Shown here piece by piece: positions 45,115 through 53,949 of a stretch of DNA of 64,000 nucleotides. The number at the start of each line of letters is the position of its first letter. Within the stretch, counting starts at the first letter, position 1. The DNA comes from Pseudoalteromonas luteoviolacea S2607 (lineage in GTDB: Bacteria > Pseudomonadota > Gammaproteobacteria > Enterobacterales > Alteromonadaceae). Location: NCBI RefSeq assembly GCF_001625575.1, contig NZ_AUXV01000072.1, positions 248,001 through 312,000 on the forward strand. The letters run 5' to 3'. A program made the translations under genes and the position numbers. The notes below the pieces were generated by a model. It saw only the letters and a program-made list of their open reading frames with translations. It searched no databases and was not told the origin of the DNA.

Positions 45115-47220
45115 ATGAAAACCAAGTTACTGCCGCTGGCTATTTTATGTGGTACATCCGTGCTACTTTCCGGGTGCTTTGATTCAGATGACAACAAAGT
45201 AGAAGTAAAACCAGCAGCGCCAACACAAGGAACTGATAAACCAGATCCAGTGCCAACACCGCCAACAGATCCGGAGCCAGAACCCACCAGCCCAACGGTC
45301 GGTACGAAGCTACAACTGCGCTTGCTTGAGACCACAGATCTTCATGCCAATATACTCAACTTTAACTATTTTTCAGATAAGCAAGACGATAAGGTCGGTT
45401 TGGTCAAAACAGCTGCTTTGATCCACAGCGCCCGTGAAGAAGCAACAAACTCAGTTTTGGTCGATAACGGCGATCTCATACAAGGCAGCCCACTTGGTGA
45501 TTACATTGCAAAAATCAAAAACCTAGCTGACGGTGAAGTTCACCCCATCTATAAAGCAATGAATACATTGGACTACGACGTGGCAAATATTGGCAACCAT
45601 GAGTTTAACTTTGGTTTAGAGTTTCTTCATGAAGCCATTGATGATGCCAACTTCCCTTATATTTCTGCCAATGTATTCAAATATGATGGTGACGACGACG
45701 AAACTAATGACGTGCCTCTATTCGCACCTTATTTAATCCAAGAAAAAACATTCCAAGACATCGCAGGGAAAGAGCAAACAATTAAAGTTGGTTACATCGG
45801 ATTTGTACCGCCTCAAATCATGCAGTGGGACAAAGCAAACCTCGAAAACAAAGTCATCGCGAAAGACATCATTGCTATGGCGAATAAATATGTGCCCAAA
45901 ATGAAAGAAGAAGGCGCTGATATCATCGTTGCTATTCCACACTCAGGGTTAGATACCTCAGAGCATACCGATAAAAAAGAGAACGCCAGTTATCACCTGT
46001 CAAAAGTTGAAGGCATTGATGCCATCATGTTTGGTCACGCGCATGCTAACTTCCCAAGCTCACGCTATGCAGGCATGGAAGATAAAGGCATTGATTTAGA
46101 AAAAGGCACCATCAATGGCGTTGCCGCTGTGATGCCTGGTTTTTGGGGCAATCATTTAGGTATCATAGATCTTACCCTCACATACAAAGAAGATGGGTGG
46201 CAAGTCACTGACTCTCAATCAACTCTTAAACCCATATTCGAACAAGACGCAGATCGAAATGTTATTTCCTTGGTAACTAACGACGCCACTATTGAAGCTG
46301 CGACCCATGATGATCATGAAGAAACACGTACTTGGGTTAATAAGCCTTTCGCCAAAGTAACTAGCCAAGTAAATAGCTTCTTTGCGCTCGTTAATGACGA
46401 CCCTTCTATTCAGATTGTCACTGATGCGCAAACTTGGTACACCCAGAAAATCGTACAAGGCACAGAACTATCGGACTTGCCTGTTTTGTCCGCAGGCGCG
46501 CCATTTAGAGCCGGTCGTGGCGGCGCGGACGACTACACCTACATTGCAAAAGGTGACATAGCATATCGAAATGTCGCGGACTTATACATTTACCCTAATG
46601 TTCTGAAAGTACTTAAGCTAAATGGAGCACAGGTGAAAGAGTGGTTGGAAATGTCCGCTGGGCAGTTTAATCAAATCGACCCTCAAAGCGAAGAAATGCA
46701 GTCTCTAATCAACCCTGATTTTCCTTCTTATAACTTTGATGTCATCGATGGTGTCACCTATCAAATCGATATTACCCAACCAGCTCGCTACACTAGCAAA
46801 GGTGAAAAAGTGTCTGACGGTGAGCGCATCATCGCCTTACAATTTGAAGGAAAAGCAGTCACAGAAACGCAGCAGTTTTTGGTCGTGACCAATAACTATC
46901 GCGCCTCAGGCGGTGGTAATTTCCCGAATATCGGCGCAGACAAAATCGTAGTCGATTCACCAGATGAAAATCGCCAAGTTGTTGCCAATTACATCACTTA
47001 TCAAAGTGAACAAAATGACGGTAACGGATTAGATCCGTCAGCAGATAAGAACTGGACATTTGCGCCAATCAATAATGTGCAAATCCAATTTACAAGTTCA
47101 AACAGTGATGAAGCCAAAGCATACAGTGCGCAATTTGAGCATATCGAACCGCTAAATGAAACTAACGACGACGGCTTTGCACTCTATCAGCTCAACCTGA
47201 CACAACCGCAAAACCAATAA
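45115..47220 (+). CDS. cpdB: 2',3'-cyclic-nucleotide 2'-phosphodiesterase/3'-nucleotidase, lipoprotein form
   Basis: 701 residues with AGAAGGGA before the ATG. A lipobox (LLSGCF, Cys about residue 21) and a Pro/Asp-rich linker precede a metallophosphoesterase domain: ETTDLHANI, DNGDLIQGSP, IGNHEFNFG, IPHSGLD and FGHAHANFP hold the metal ligands. The 5'-nucleotidase C-terminal domain (SAGAPFRAGRGG, VTNNYRASGGGNFP) follows. CpdB releases nucleosides and phosphate from extracellular 2',3'-cyclic and 3'-nucleotides; E. coli CpdB is a soluble periplasmic protein, whereas this one should be lipid-anchored. Followed by a hairpin and then a secreted OB-repeat protein. Confidence 0.93.
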   Translation: MKTKLLPLAILCGTSVLLSGCFDSDDNKVEVKPAAPTQGTDKPDPVPTPPTDPEPEPTSPTVGTKLQLRLLETTDLHANILNFNYFSDKQDDKVGLVKTAALIHSAREEATNSVLVDNGDLIQGSPLGDYIAKIKNLADGEVHPIYKAMNTLDYDVANIGNHEFNFGLEFLHEAIDDANFPYISANVFKYDGDDDETNDVPLFAPYLIQEKTFQDIAGKEQTIKVGYIGFVPPQIMQWDKANLENKVIAKDIIAMANKYVPKMKEEGADIIVAIPHSGLDTSEHTDKKENASYHLSKVEGIDAIMFGHAHANFPSSRYAGMEDKGIDLEKGTINGVAAVMPGFWGNHLGIIDLTLTYKEDGWQVTDSQSTLKPIFEQDADRNVISLVTNDATIEAATHDDHEETRTWVNKPFAKVTSQVNSFFALVNDDPSIQIVTDAQTWYTQKIVQGTELSDLPVLSAGAPFRAGRGGADDYTYIAKGDIAYRNVADLYIYPNVLKVLKLNGAQVKEWLEMSAGQFNQIDPQSEEMQSLINPDFPSYNFDVIDGVTYQIDITQPARYTSKGEKVSDGERIIALQFEGKAVTETQQFLVVTNNYRASGGGNFPNIGADKIVVDSPDENRQVVANYITYQSEQNDGNGLDPSADKNWTFAPINNVQIQFTSSNSDEAKAYSAQFEHIEPLNETNDDGFALYQLNLTQPQNQ

Positions 47221-47240
47221 TACAAAGACTCTACCTGATT

Positions 47241-47268
47241 TGGTGTGCAATTCATCACTTGCACACCA
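47241..47268 (+). terminator. Hairpin after cpdB
   Basis: A 10-bp perfect stem (TGGTGTGCAA with TTGCACACCA), 8-nt loop, 20 nt after the stop; only TT follows. Confidence 0.6.
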
Positions 47269-47278
47269 TTGCCACCCA

Positions 47279-47308
47279 TTGGCAGCTATCTAGGAATTTG
47301 GCTGCCAA
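47279..47308 (+). promoter_or_regulatory. Inverted repeat upstream of the OB-repeat gene
   Basis: TTGGCAGC (47279-47286) and GCTGCCAA (47301-47308) flank a 14-nt spacer, 30 bp before the ATG at 47339. It could be an operator or a leader hairpin. Confidence 0.4.
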
Positions 47309-47338
47309 AAATAAACCATTACAACGGGAATTGAAAAA

Positions 47339-49519
47339 ATGACAGTGAACAAACTGACCTTATCAGTATTGCTCGGTGCAGGCTTACTTGCTCAAAGTAG
47401 CTTTGCACTTGCCGCAGCATATGATTGGAACAATACAGCACCAGTTAAAGTACCATCTGCTGCTAATAATAATGGTAAGACCGTTTACTTTGATGTCTCA
47501 CACGGCGGCGTAGAAGGTAACGCTGACTGGGTAATCGACGGCGCTTTCTCCGATTTCGCGGATGCGCTAGTTCAAGAAGGTTATACCGTTAAAGAATACC
47601 GCGGTATAGATTTAAATAATGATGGCCGTATTCGTTTCTACGATGATCGCACTAATGGCAGTAATACCAATGAGGCGATTATTACTTATGACGCGATTAA
47701 GGACTCAGATGTATTCGTGTTAGCTGAAACCAATCGCCCATTCACACTTGCGGAACAAGCAGCCCTAGAACAATATGTTGCAAGCGGCAAAGGCATCTTC
47801 TTCATTGCCGACCACTACGATGCAGACCGTAACCTCAATACATGGGATGCCACAGAAGTTTTTAATGGCTACAATCGCTCAGATCTCAGCAAATACAATA
47901 TGGGCGGTGCCTATGGTGATTGGCGTAACCCCAAAGCAGCGAGTGCTGGCTGGCTAGTTGAGAACTTCGGTATTCGTTTTCGCTTTAATGGCGTGGACTA
48001 CAAGCAGGGGGTGAGTGGTGTTGAGCCTAGCTCACAAACAGAAGGGATCACTCAAGGGGTTGACCCTATTTTAATGGCCGCAGGCGCCACATTGGCCATC
48101 GTAGATCCGCAAAAGGCTAAGGGCCTAGTCTATTTTTCTGAGTCAGACACCCCGGTGAAGTGGCGACACGCTAAAGACCAAGGGCTGTATTTTGGTGGTA
48201 AAGCTGAAGGCCCCTATGCTGCAATCGCAAAGTCAGGTGCAGGAAAAGCAGCATTTATCGGTGACTCTTCACCTATTGAAGACGCAACGCCTAAATATCG
48301 CCGTCAAGACAATGGCAACACCAAAAGAACCTATCCGGGATGGACAGATCCAGGCCATGCTTCTGTGCTTGCTGTGAATATTATAAACTGGCTAGCGACA
48401 CCTGAAAGCTATCAGTATTTTGACGGTCAAAATGGTCATTACAGTGGCTTTGTCACGCCTACTCCGATGGCCTCACAGGAAATGTCAGACCCTAATAATG
48501 GTCAACCTTGGGGCACTCCTGCATCAGGTTTCGACGCATGGAATACCGATACGTATAAAAACAACTCCTTCAATGCGCCATATGGCGACGGCCAAACTAA
48601 CCCCGACCCCGATCCAACGCCAACACCTGGGAATGCAATCTCAGTGACTGATGCATTAGCAGCAGCACAAAATACCCCTGTTGTTGTCGTGGGCAAAGTA
48701 ACTGCCGCCATCAATGGGATCTACGGACTGGCATTGAGCGACCTCAATAACCCTGCAACCCATATTTATGTGAAGCTTGAGAGCAACCAAAGAGCTGACT
48801 TTAACCCACAGCTGAACCCTGCAATTCTTAATCAAAACATCATTGTCACGGGTAAACGTAATAGCTATATGGGTGAACCAGGGATCCGTTATGTGACAGA
48901 TCTACAAATTGCCCCTTCATATATGTCCGTTGAGCAGGCGCTTGCAACTGCACAAGGTGAAGCAATTGAGCTTACAGGGCGAGTAAAATCAGGCCTAAAC
49001 AGTATTTATGCGCTCATATTGGAAGACCTGAACGACCCGAGTTTCACCATCAATATCAAGCTTGAAAGTAGCCAACGTGCGCAGTTCAGCCCAGAGCTAA
49101 ACCCTGATATTTTAAATGCCACATTAGTTATCAAAGGTGTAAGAGATAGCTATATGAGCCAGCCTGGCGTTCGCCAAGTATCTAGCATTACCATCTCTTC
49201 AGGCAATGGAAATGGCGACCCAGATCAAGGCAGTGATCTGTCGGTATCTGATGTATTGGCATTGAATAACGGCCAACCAGTTGTTGTAAGCGGTACTATC
49301 ACCGCTGCAATCAATAACAAATATGCGCTGGAGTTAACGGACCCGAGTAATGCTGGCAACAAGCTATACATTAAACTTGAATCATCTCAGCGAGATACAT
49401 TTAGCCCATTGCTTAACCCTGAACTGATTGGTAAGCGCCTTCGTGTCGAGGGGATTAAAAATGATTATATGAGTCACCCCGGTGTGCGCAGTGTGAGCAA
49501 TTTAACCCTGTTAAATTAA
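47339..49519 (+). CDS. Secreted protein: GATase/DUF4350-like domain plus three OB-like repeats
   Basis: 726 residues with a signal peptide ending near ALAAA. The first 360 residues form an alpha/beta domain (VYFDVSHGG, ALVQEGYTVKEYRG, DVFVLAETNRPFTLAEQAAL, GKGIFFIADHYDAD) like the glutamine-amidotransferase-like ABC-type domains; the His in ADHYDAD and the Asp-rich loop may bind metal. After a Pro/Asp linker come three repeats of about 91 residues (434-524, 529-619, 634-724), each with YVKLES(N/S)QR, F-P-LNP and YM-PG-R, resembling the OB-fold modules of YhcR-type extracellular nucleases. It follows the nucleotidase gene, so use of extracellular nucleic acid is plausible but inferred. Confidence 0.78.
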   Translation: MTVNKLTLSVLLGAGLLAQSSFALAAAYDWNNTAPVKVPSAANNNGKTVYFDVSHGGVEGNADWVIDGAFSDFADALVQEGYTVKEYRGIDLNNDGRIRFYDDRTNGSNTNEAIITYDAIKDSDVFVLAETNRPFTLAEQAALEQYVASGKGIFFIADHYDADRNLNTWDATEVFNGYNRSDLSKYNMGGAYGDWRNPKAASAGWLVENFGIRFRFNGVDYKQGVSGVEPSSQTEGITQGVDPILMAAGATLAIVDPQKAKGLVYFSESDTPVKWRHAKDQGLYFGGKAEGPYAAIAKSGAGKAAFIGDSSPIEDATPKYRRQDNGNTKRTYPGWTDPGHASVLAVNIINWLATPESYQYFDGQNGHYSGFVTPTPMASQEMSDPNNGQPWGTPASGFDAWNTDTYKNNSFNAPYGDGQTNPDPDPTPTPGNAISVTDALAAAQNTPVVVVGKVTAAINGIYGLALSDLNNPATHIYVKLESNQRADFNPQLNPAILNQNIIVTGKRNSYMGEPGIRYVTDLQIAPSYMSVEQALATAQGEAIELTGRVKSGLNSIYALILEDLNDPSFTINIKLESSQRAQFSPELNPDILNATLVIKGVRDSYMSQPGVRQVSSITISSGNGNGDPDQGSDLSVSDVLALNNGQPVVVSGTITAAINNKYALELTDPSNAGNKLYIKLESSQRDTFSPLLNPELIGKRLRVEGIKNDYMSHPGVRSVSNLTLLN
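48638..49510 (+). repeat. Three tandem coding repeats (OB-like modules)
   Basis: Repeat units begin at 48638, 48923 and 49238, each about 273 bp. Proteins share the VSD/VEQ-type start, KLES-QR, F-PLLNP-like and GV/IR-V endings. Units 2 and 3 are separated by a Gly/Asp linker. Confidence 0.85.
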
Positions 49520-49534
49520 TCTGCGATACTTTCT

Positions 49535-49567
49535 AAAGCCAAAAGGAACGAGGTTCCTTTTGGCTTT
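49535..49567. terminator. Strong two-way terminator
   Basis: A 15-bp perfect stem (AAAGCCAAAAGGAAC with its complement) around a 3-nt loop lies between the convergent OB-repeat and serine-hydrolase genes. Confidence 0.85.
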
Positions 49568-49573
49568 CAACTG

Positions 49574-50944
49574 TTAGCGAATTTTTATTGCTTTAAGGGG
49601 TATTTCGGAGAAGTTTACGTACAAATTCATAACGGTATCACCCTGTTCATTCGTTTCAAACTTCATATACGCCGTGCTTTGATCAAAAAATAGCGTATCT
49701 GACGAAGCTGGTAATAACTCAGCGATATAGCCATCCCCCTCTTGCGTATATAAATCTCCATCATGATATTCAATGCGACGCACCGCACCGCTTTCAAATT
49801 GGTATGCGCCTTCAAACGCGTTTAGTTGCTGTGATGTCAACCGGACTTCCTTATAGCTTGGGCTTGGTAAATCTAACGCTTTGGCGGCCAGACGTTGCGT
49901 CAACACCTGTGGATTGCGATCTGTTGAGTTAGCAAGTACAGCAACATAAAGTGACTCTTCTGGAATATACACCGCATCAGAGACAAAACCGTGAATACCA
50001 CCAGCATGGCCAATAGCCTGATACTCTCCAATGGTGGTGGTAACTAGACCATAGCCATAATTTGATACACTCCCATCGTTGAGAGTCACCGGTGCTATCA
50101 TCTGTTGGTAGCTTTGTTCACTGATCAATGAACCGTTCGCGAGCGCGGTGTACCAAATATTCAAATCAAATACATTCGATGACAATGCGCCTGCTGCATG
50201 CGGCCAAATCATATCTATATAACCAGCATTCACATATCCTTTAGGACTCAACTCATATCCAGATACATGATGCTTGATAATTTGGCGACCTGCATAATGG
50301 CTATTTTTCATGCCTAATTTGTCAAAGATATGCTCATCAATAAAGTCCGCGTAAGATTGACCACTGACTACTTCGATGATTTTACCTAGCAATACATAAC
50401 CGGTATTTGAATAAGCCATCGCGTCTCCCGGTTGAAACTTCATTGGGTGAACGGCAAATCTTGCTAAAATCTCATCAAGTGTTGCAGGCGCCTGAACTTC
50501 TTTTAACATCAATTCTCTGTCTTCGGTGTAATTGGCAAGACCTGAGGTATGGGTTAGCAGTTGTTCAATCGTTAAAACGTGCCCTTCGGTCGGAAAATCC
50601 GGTACATATTTATGGATATCATCATGTACTGAGAGTTTGCCCCGTTCCTGTAAAATCATGATTGCGGCAGCAGTAAATTGCTTAGATATCGAACCTATTT
50701 TAAAAACATTTTTAGCCTTAAGCGGTATATTTAACTCAAGGTTTGCACTCCCGATGGCTTTCTTAAAAATTACATCACCTTCTTTGCTGATGAGTGCAGC
50801 CGCACCTGGTTGTTTCTTGGATAGTTCATTTTTAAGCACGGCGCGATATTGCGCTTTATCCGCTTTTGAATCGCTGGCAAAAGCAGTAGACGCACCAAAC
50901 AACATGGAGGCTGATACGACAGCTGCAATAAGAGACATTTTCAT
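49574..50944 (-). CDS. Beta-lactamase-family serine hydrolase (class C/DD-peptidase fold)
   Basis: 456 residues, with a signal peptide to about ASTAFA and AAGGAAA before the start. The SxxK motif is S85-I-S-K88 (KIGSISKQF), and Y178-S-N180 (AMAYSNTGY) is the second motif. HAGGIHGF takes the place of the KTG box. The extended C-terminal part (about 350-456) is a beta domain as in D-aminopeptidase/esterase-like members. Enzymes of this family are mostly esterases or peptidases acting on D-residues, so antibiotic resistance should not be assumed. Confidence 0.9.
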   Translation of the reverse strand: MKMSLIAAVVSASMLFGASTAFASDSKADKAQYRAVLKNELSKKQPGAAALISKEGDVIFKKAIGSANLELNIPLKAKNVFKIGSISKQFTAAAIMILQERGKLSVHDDIHKYVPDFPTEGHVLTIEQLLTHTSGLANYTEDRELMLKEVQAPATLDEILARFAVHPMKFQPGDAMAYSNTGYVLLGKIIEVVSGQSYADFIDEHIFDKLGMKNSHYAGRQIIKHHVSGYELSPKGYVNAGYIDMIWPHAAGALSSNVFDLNIWYTALANGSLISEQSYQQMIAPVTLNDGSVSNYGYGLVTTTIGEYQAIGHAGGIHGFVSDAVYIPEESLYVAVLANSTDRNPQVLTQRLAAKALDLPSPSYKEVRLTSQQLNAFEGAYQFESGAVRRIEYHDGDLYTQEGDGYIAELLPASSDTLFFDQSTAYMKFETNEQGDTVMNLYVNFSEIPLKAIKIR

Positions 50945-51217
50945 TTTTCTTTCCTTGTTTTGAGTGAAATTAAACTCATTCCACCACGCCCCTCCTCAGT
51001 TTCAAAGTCAAAAAATGTACAACACTGTTACAAAGCCTTTCTATCTGTGTGCTTGTGTAACAAACCCAAACACCTGTATGTAATACGTTTAGTTTCGAGC
51101 TTTTACCCTAAGCTCTCCAAACTTTAATTGCATTTTAATCACCCCTTTTTTGATACTGCGGCGTTATACCCAAACAAAAATGACAATTTTGCGCAGCCAC
51201 CCATAAGGAGTACCCAT

Positions 51218-51616
51218 ATGAGTAAAAAACATCAATTTGCGATGCAACCAAGTGCCAATGTAGATATGAACCCGATGCTTGATATTGTCTTTATTCTGCT
51301 CATCTTTTTTATTGTTACCGCGAGTTTTTCTAAAGAACCTGTGTTGGATATCAGTAAGCAAGATAAAGCTGCACGCTCTCTAATGCCCAATTTGACACCA
51401 CAAATCAGTATTGATGATAAGAACTTAATCTATCTGAACGAAAGGCAAATCGATGTAGACACAATTGCAATTAATATCGCCAGAGTAGCAGCCAGAGGTG
51501 ACATTACATCAATTGGATTGAAGGCCCATGCACAAAGTGAGCACAACACTTTAGAACAAGTACTCAACGCGGTTAAATCTCAAACCAGTGCACCAGTTTC
51601 TTTGGCGAGCTGGTAA
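51218..51616 (+). CDS. ExbD/TolR-family protein, without ExbB or TonB nearby
   Basis: 132 residues; ATG 51218 chosen for AAGGAG 7 nt upstream (the open frame runs 90 nt further without a site). One membrane span, MLDIVFILLIFFIVTASF, contains the conserved Asp (LDIVFILL) used for proton-driven motion, followed by the periplasmic beta/alpha domain (QISIDDKNLIYLNERQID). ExbD works with ExbB and TonB; no such gene is adjacent. It may pair with a partner elsewhere. Confidence 0.88.
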   Translation: MSKKHQFAMQPSANVDMNPMLDIVFILLIFFIVTASFSKEPVLDISKQDKAARSLMPNLTPQISIDDKNLIYLNERQIDVDTIAINIARVAARGDITSIGLKAHAQSEHNTLEQVLNAVKSQTSAPVSLASW

Positions 51617-51632
51617 GTGTGCAGAAACAGAT

Positions 51633-51664
51633 TGCCACGGTTTAGGGTCAACTAAACCGTGGCA
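51633..51664. terminator. Two-way terminator between exbD-like and cystatin-like genes
   Basis: A 13-bp perfect stem (TGCCACGGTTTAG with CTAAACCGTGGCA), 6-nt loop, in the 54-nt gap between convergent stops. Confidence 0.8.
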
Positions 51665-51670
51665 CATATA

Positions 51671-52240
51671 TTATGGTTGAATATGCACGAGGTTTTCGTT
51701 TTCAATTTCGCCACGTAAATTCACGTATACATCTAGGCGCGCGAAAAATGCCTGAGCGTTTGGAGTAACAGGCTCAACCACGGTGTAAAACGCAAAGTTT
51801 AGACCTGCTACAACCTGTTGTTGAGCTGCCAAAATGTCGTATCTAACACCAATCATGGACTCAATTTTTTCTGCTGTTTGACGCTCAGCATCACTAAAAT
51901 CATTACGAAGCGCAACAGAATCAAAAGAGCCAATTGGTGGTACTAATACAGGCTCACTGAAGACACGGTCTTTAAGTTCAGTATATTGATCTCCTAACTG
52001 ATTTATTACAATCAGCTCTAGACGATTAACCTGCGGAATGCCCGGTGCAACCACCGGTGAAACAAAACAGTAAAACGCATAGTTTGTGCCATTTACGACT
52101 TGTGATTGGCCAGCCAATGGCTTGATATCAACACCTGCGCGTTGATTGATATGCTCAAATGCGCTGATATATTCCTTATCAAAGTCCTGTGCTAAAACCA
52201 CTGGACCATACCCACCTAACATGCGATTTGCTTGAGACAT
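51671..52240 (-). CDS. Tandem cystatin-like protein (two domains)
   Basis: 189 residues with AAGGAAAA before the ATG. Two domains of about 90 residues each carry the cystatin pattern: a N-terminal Gly region (MLGGYG, PIGSF), a helix (EYISAFEHINQRAG; DAERQTAEKIESMIG), then the QxVxG loop as QVVNG (47-51) and QVVAG (142-146) followed by NYAFYCFV or NFAFYTVV. Cystatins use this loop to block papain-like cysteine proteases. No signal peptide is visible, so the protein would be cytoplasmic or exported by another route. Two domains in one chain are unusual for bacteria. Inhibitor activity is inferred from the motif. Confidence 0.75.
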   Translation of the reverse strand: MSQANRMLGGYGPVVLAQDFDKEYISAFEHINQRAGVDIKPLAGQSQVVNGTNYAFYCFVSPVVAPGIPQVNRLELIVINQLGDQYTELKDRVFSEPVLVPPIGSFDSVALRNDFSDAERQTAEKIESMIGVRYDILAAQQQVVAGLNFAFYTVVEPVTPNAQAFFARLDVYVNLRGEIENENLVHIQP

Positions 52241-52336
52241 AACGTTTTCCTTTTATCTCTTTAAGTGAACAGCACACTGGTGATCAGTGCACCTTGAATT
52301 TGGTTCCAAGTGTAGACACCTACTAGGCACTTATCG

Positions 52337-52364
52337 GTATCAGGTTAGTATCAGTTTGGTATCA
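52337..52364 (+). repeat. Three GTATCA repeats with 11-bp period
   Basis: GTATCA at 52337, 52348 and 52359, exactly 11 bp apart (one helical turn), in the gap between the cystatin-like gene (start 52240) and the XRE gene (start 52502). Helically phased repeats of this kind usually bind a regulator. Confidence 0.6.
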
Positions 52365-52501
52365 AGCTAGATGCAAGATGTCCCCTGCTGTGCAGCATTT
52401 CTGACAGTACCGTACACTTTAAAAAACACCGCTTTGTATTGTGTGATTGGCGAAGCGTTAGAGTCATTGCTAGGCTTACTTACCCTTTGTAAGGAGCACT
52501 A

Positions 52502-52735
52502 ATGATGGATGGCCGAGTACAGCTAAACAGTCAAAGACTGAAACAATTACGTCGGGATTTAGGGTTGAGCCAAGAGAAGCTCGCATGTGCATGTCAAGAA
52601 CGCGCTTTATGTGTTTCTATTGCCACTTTAAAGCGTGCAGAATGCGGGTATCGTGTTTACCACCGCACAGCCAGACAGCTTGCTTTATTCTATCAAATTC
52701 CAATAAAAGAATTGCTAAGCGACGCGCCAATTTGA
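52502..52735 (+). CDS. Small XRE-type helix-turn-helix regulator
   Basis: 77 residues, one HTH (LKQLRRDLGLSQEKLACACQ, then IATLKRAECGYRVYHRTARQ). AAGGAG lies just before ATG; two ATG codons are adjacent. Four Cys sit in and around the helix-turn-helix (ACACQERALC, AECG), which could bind metal or sense redox state. It is divergent from the cystatin-like gene across the phased repeats, so it may control both. Confidence 0.85.
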   Translation: MMDGRVQLNSQRLKQLRRDLGLSQEKLACACQERALCVSIATLKRAECGYRVYHRTARQLALFYQIPIKELLSDAPI

Positions 52736-52937
52736 GTTAAATGCAGTAGAAGCAAATTGAGTTTTAGTGTGATAAATACAATGTGATTTCGCACCAACGC
52801 GCCCCAAAACTCCTCTCTCAGCCTCTAAACTTAGCAGCAAAACCACTCAGTGGTTGAATCGATTTGTAACAAAATGGTGGTTTTCAAAGCGCCTCATTTC
52901 CCCTACTCTGAGTAAAACCAAAAACAAGGAGACAGCG

Positions 52938-53633
52938 ATGAAAGAATTACAAAAACTCGTAGGAAGCCTCAATAAATCTGGCGCATTAAATGGATTTTTA
53001 GGTGGGGTTGCTGGCGGTGGATTGACCTCGTTGCTGGGCAGTAAAAAGGGAAAAAAAACCGGTAAAAAAGCCGTAAAATATGGCGCATTGGCAGCCGTTG
53101 GGGGGCTGGCGTGGAAAGCGTACAAACAGTATTCAGAACAAAGTCAGGCATCCAATCAGCAAAGAGACAGCGCAGCCTATGACCAAGCCATGGCTGGGCG
53201 CAGTAGACCTAATCGCACATTCGACTTTACACCCGCCAAAATGCCCGAGCAAAGCTTCGAGGAAGTAGCTGAAAATGAAGGGGGTTCTGGCCAGTTAATT
53301 ATTATGCGTGCCATGATTGCAGCAGCCTATGCCGATGGCCACATCGATGAAATTGAACGACAAAAAATATTTGCCCAGGTCGAGACTATGGCGTTAAGTG
53401 TTACTGAAAAAGCAATGCTGTTTGACGAGCTAAGAAAACCAATGAGTTTAACCGAACTTGTCCAAGCGGTGCCCAATGCACAGACTGGCATAGAGGTATA
53501 TGCCGCAAGTGCCAGTGCCATTGACTTACATCAGAGCGTATCACAGCAATATTTGCAGGCACTTGCTCAACAACTTTGCTTACCCAGAGAGCTGGTACAG
53601 TCCATTCATCAAGAGCTTGCAGCTGTGCAATAA
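52938..53633 (+). CDS. DUF533/TerB-like protein
   Basis: 231 residues; ATG 52938 chosen for AAGGAG 7 nt upstream (84 nt shorter than the open frame). The N-terminal Gly-rich amphipathic segment (GFLGGVAGGGLTSLLG) and Lys run lead to a short membrane-like helix (GALAAVGGLAWKAY), then a TerB-like helical domain (RAMIAAAYADGHIDEIERQ, LTELVQAVPN). This matches the YebE/DUF533 inner-membrane family, which includes envelope-stress genes. The function is not known. Confidence 0.87.
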   Translation: MKELQKLVGSLNKSGALNGFLGGVAGGGLTSLLGSKKGKKTGKKAVKYGALAAVGGLAWKAYKQYSEQSQASNQQRDSAAYDQAMAGRSRPNRTFDFTPAKMPEQSFEEVAENEGGSGQLIIMRAMIAAAYADGHIDEIERQKIFAQVETMALSVTEKAMLFDELRKPMSLTELVQAVPNAQTGIEVYAASASAIDLHQSVSQQYLQALAQQLCLPRELVQSIHQELAAVQ

Positions 53634-53674
53634 TCTATTTAGCAATGGCCCAAACAGATAGACCGACACCACAT

Positions 53675-53736
53675 AAAAAAGGCGTGCTCTCTATTACTCA
53701 TATTTGCTTAAGCGAGTGCTGAGAGAAACACGCCTT
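53675..53736 (-). terminator. Terminator of the nth-side transcript
   Basis: AAGGCGTG (53679-53686) pairs with CACGCCTT (53729-53736); the inner CTCTC/GAGAG adds to the stem. In the reverse direction the stem is followed by TTTTTT, so it ends the transcript carrying nth. The gap 53634-53949 shows no gene I trust, though a reverse frame (about 53757-53900) encodes a short basic segment. Confidence 0.6.
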
Positions 53737-53949
53737 GGTGTGGTTGGCTCACACGCTTAATATAGTGCGAGGTGTTTTTTTCTTACTCGGGTAAAAAGCG
53801 CAAATATCGCGTTAAAACGCGGGTTCGAGCCAGTCAATTTATCTTCAAACCCATTTTCAAAAAGGTGCAGTGGTTCAACTTGTAATACCTTGCATCTCAT
53901 TTGGCATATTTGTTTAGACCCTATGCCTAAACAGATCTTGAGCAAACAA

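Noticed and set aside
49574..50944. Antibiotic-resistance beta-lactamase
   Set aside because: SxxK and YSN are present but the third box and C-terminal extension fit esterase/D-peptidase relatives better.
50532..50963. 143-codon frame antisense to the serine hydrolase
   Set aside because: Composition is that of a shadow frame and the SxxK hydrolase on the other strand is certain.
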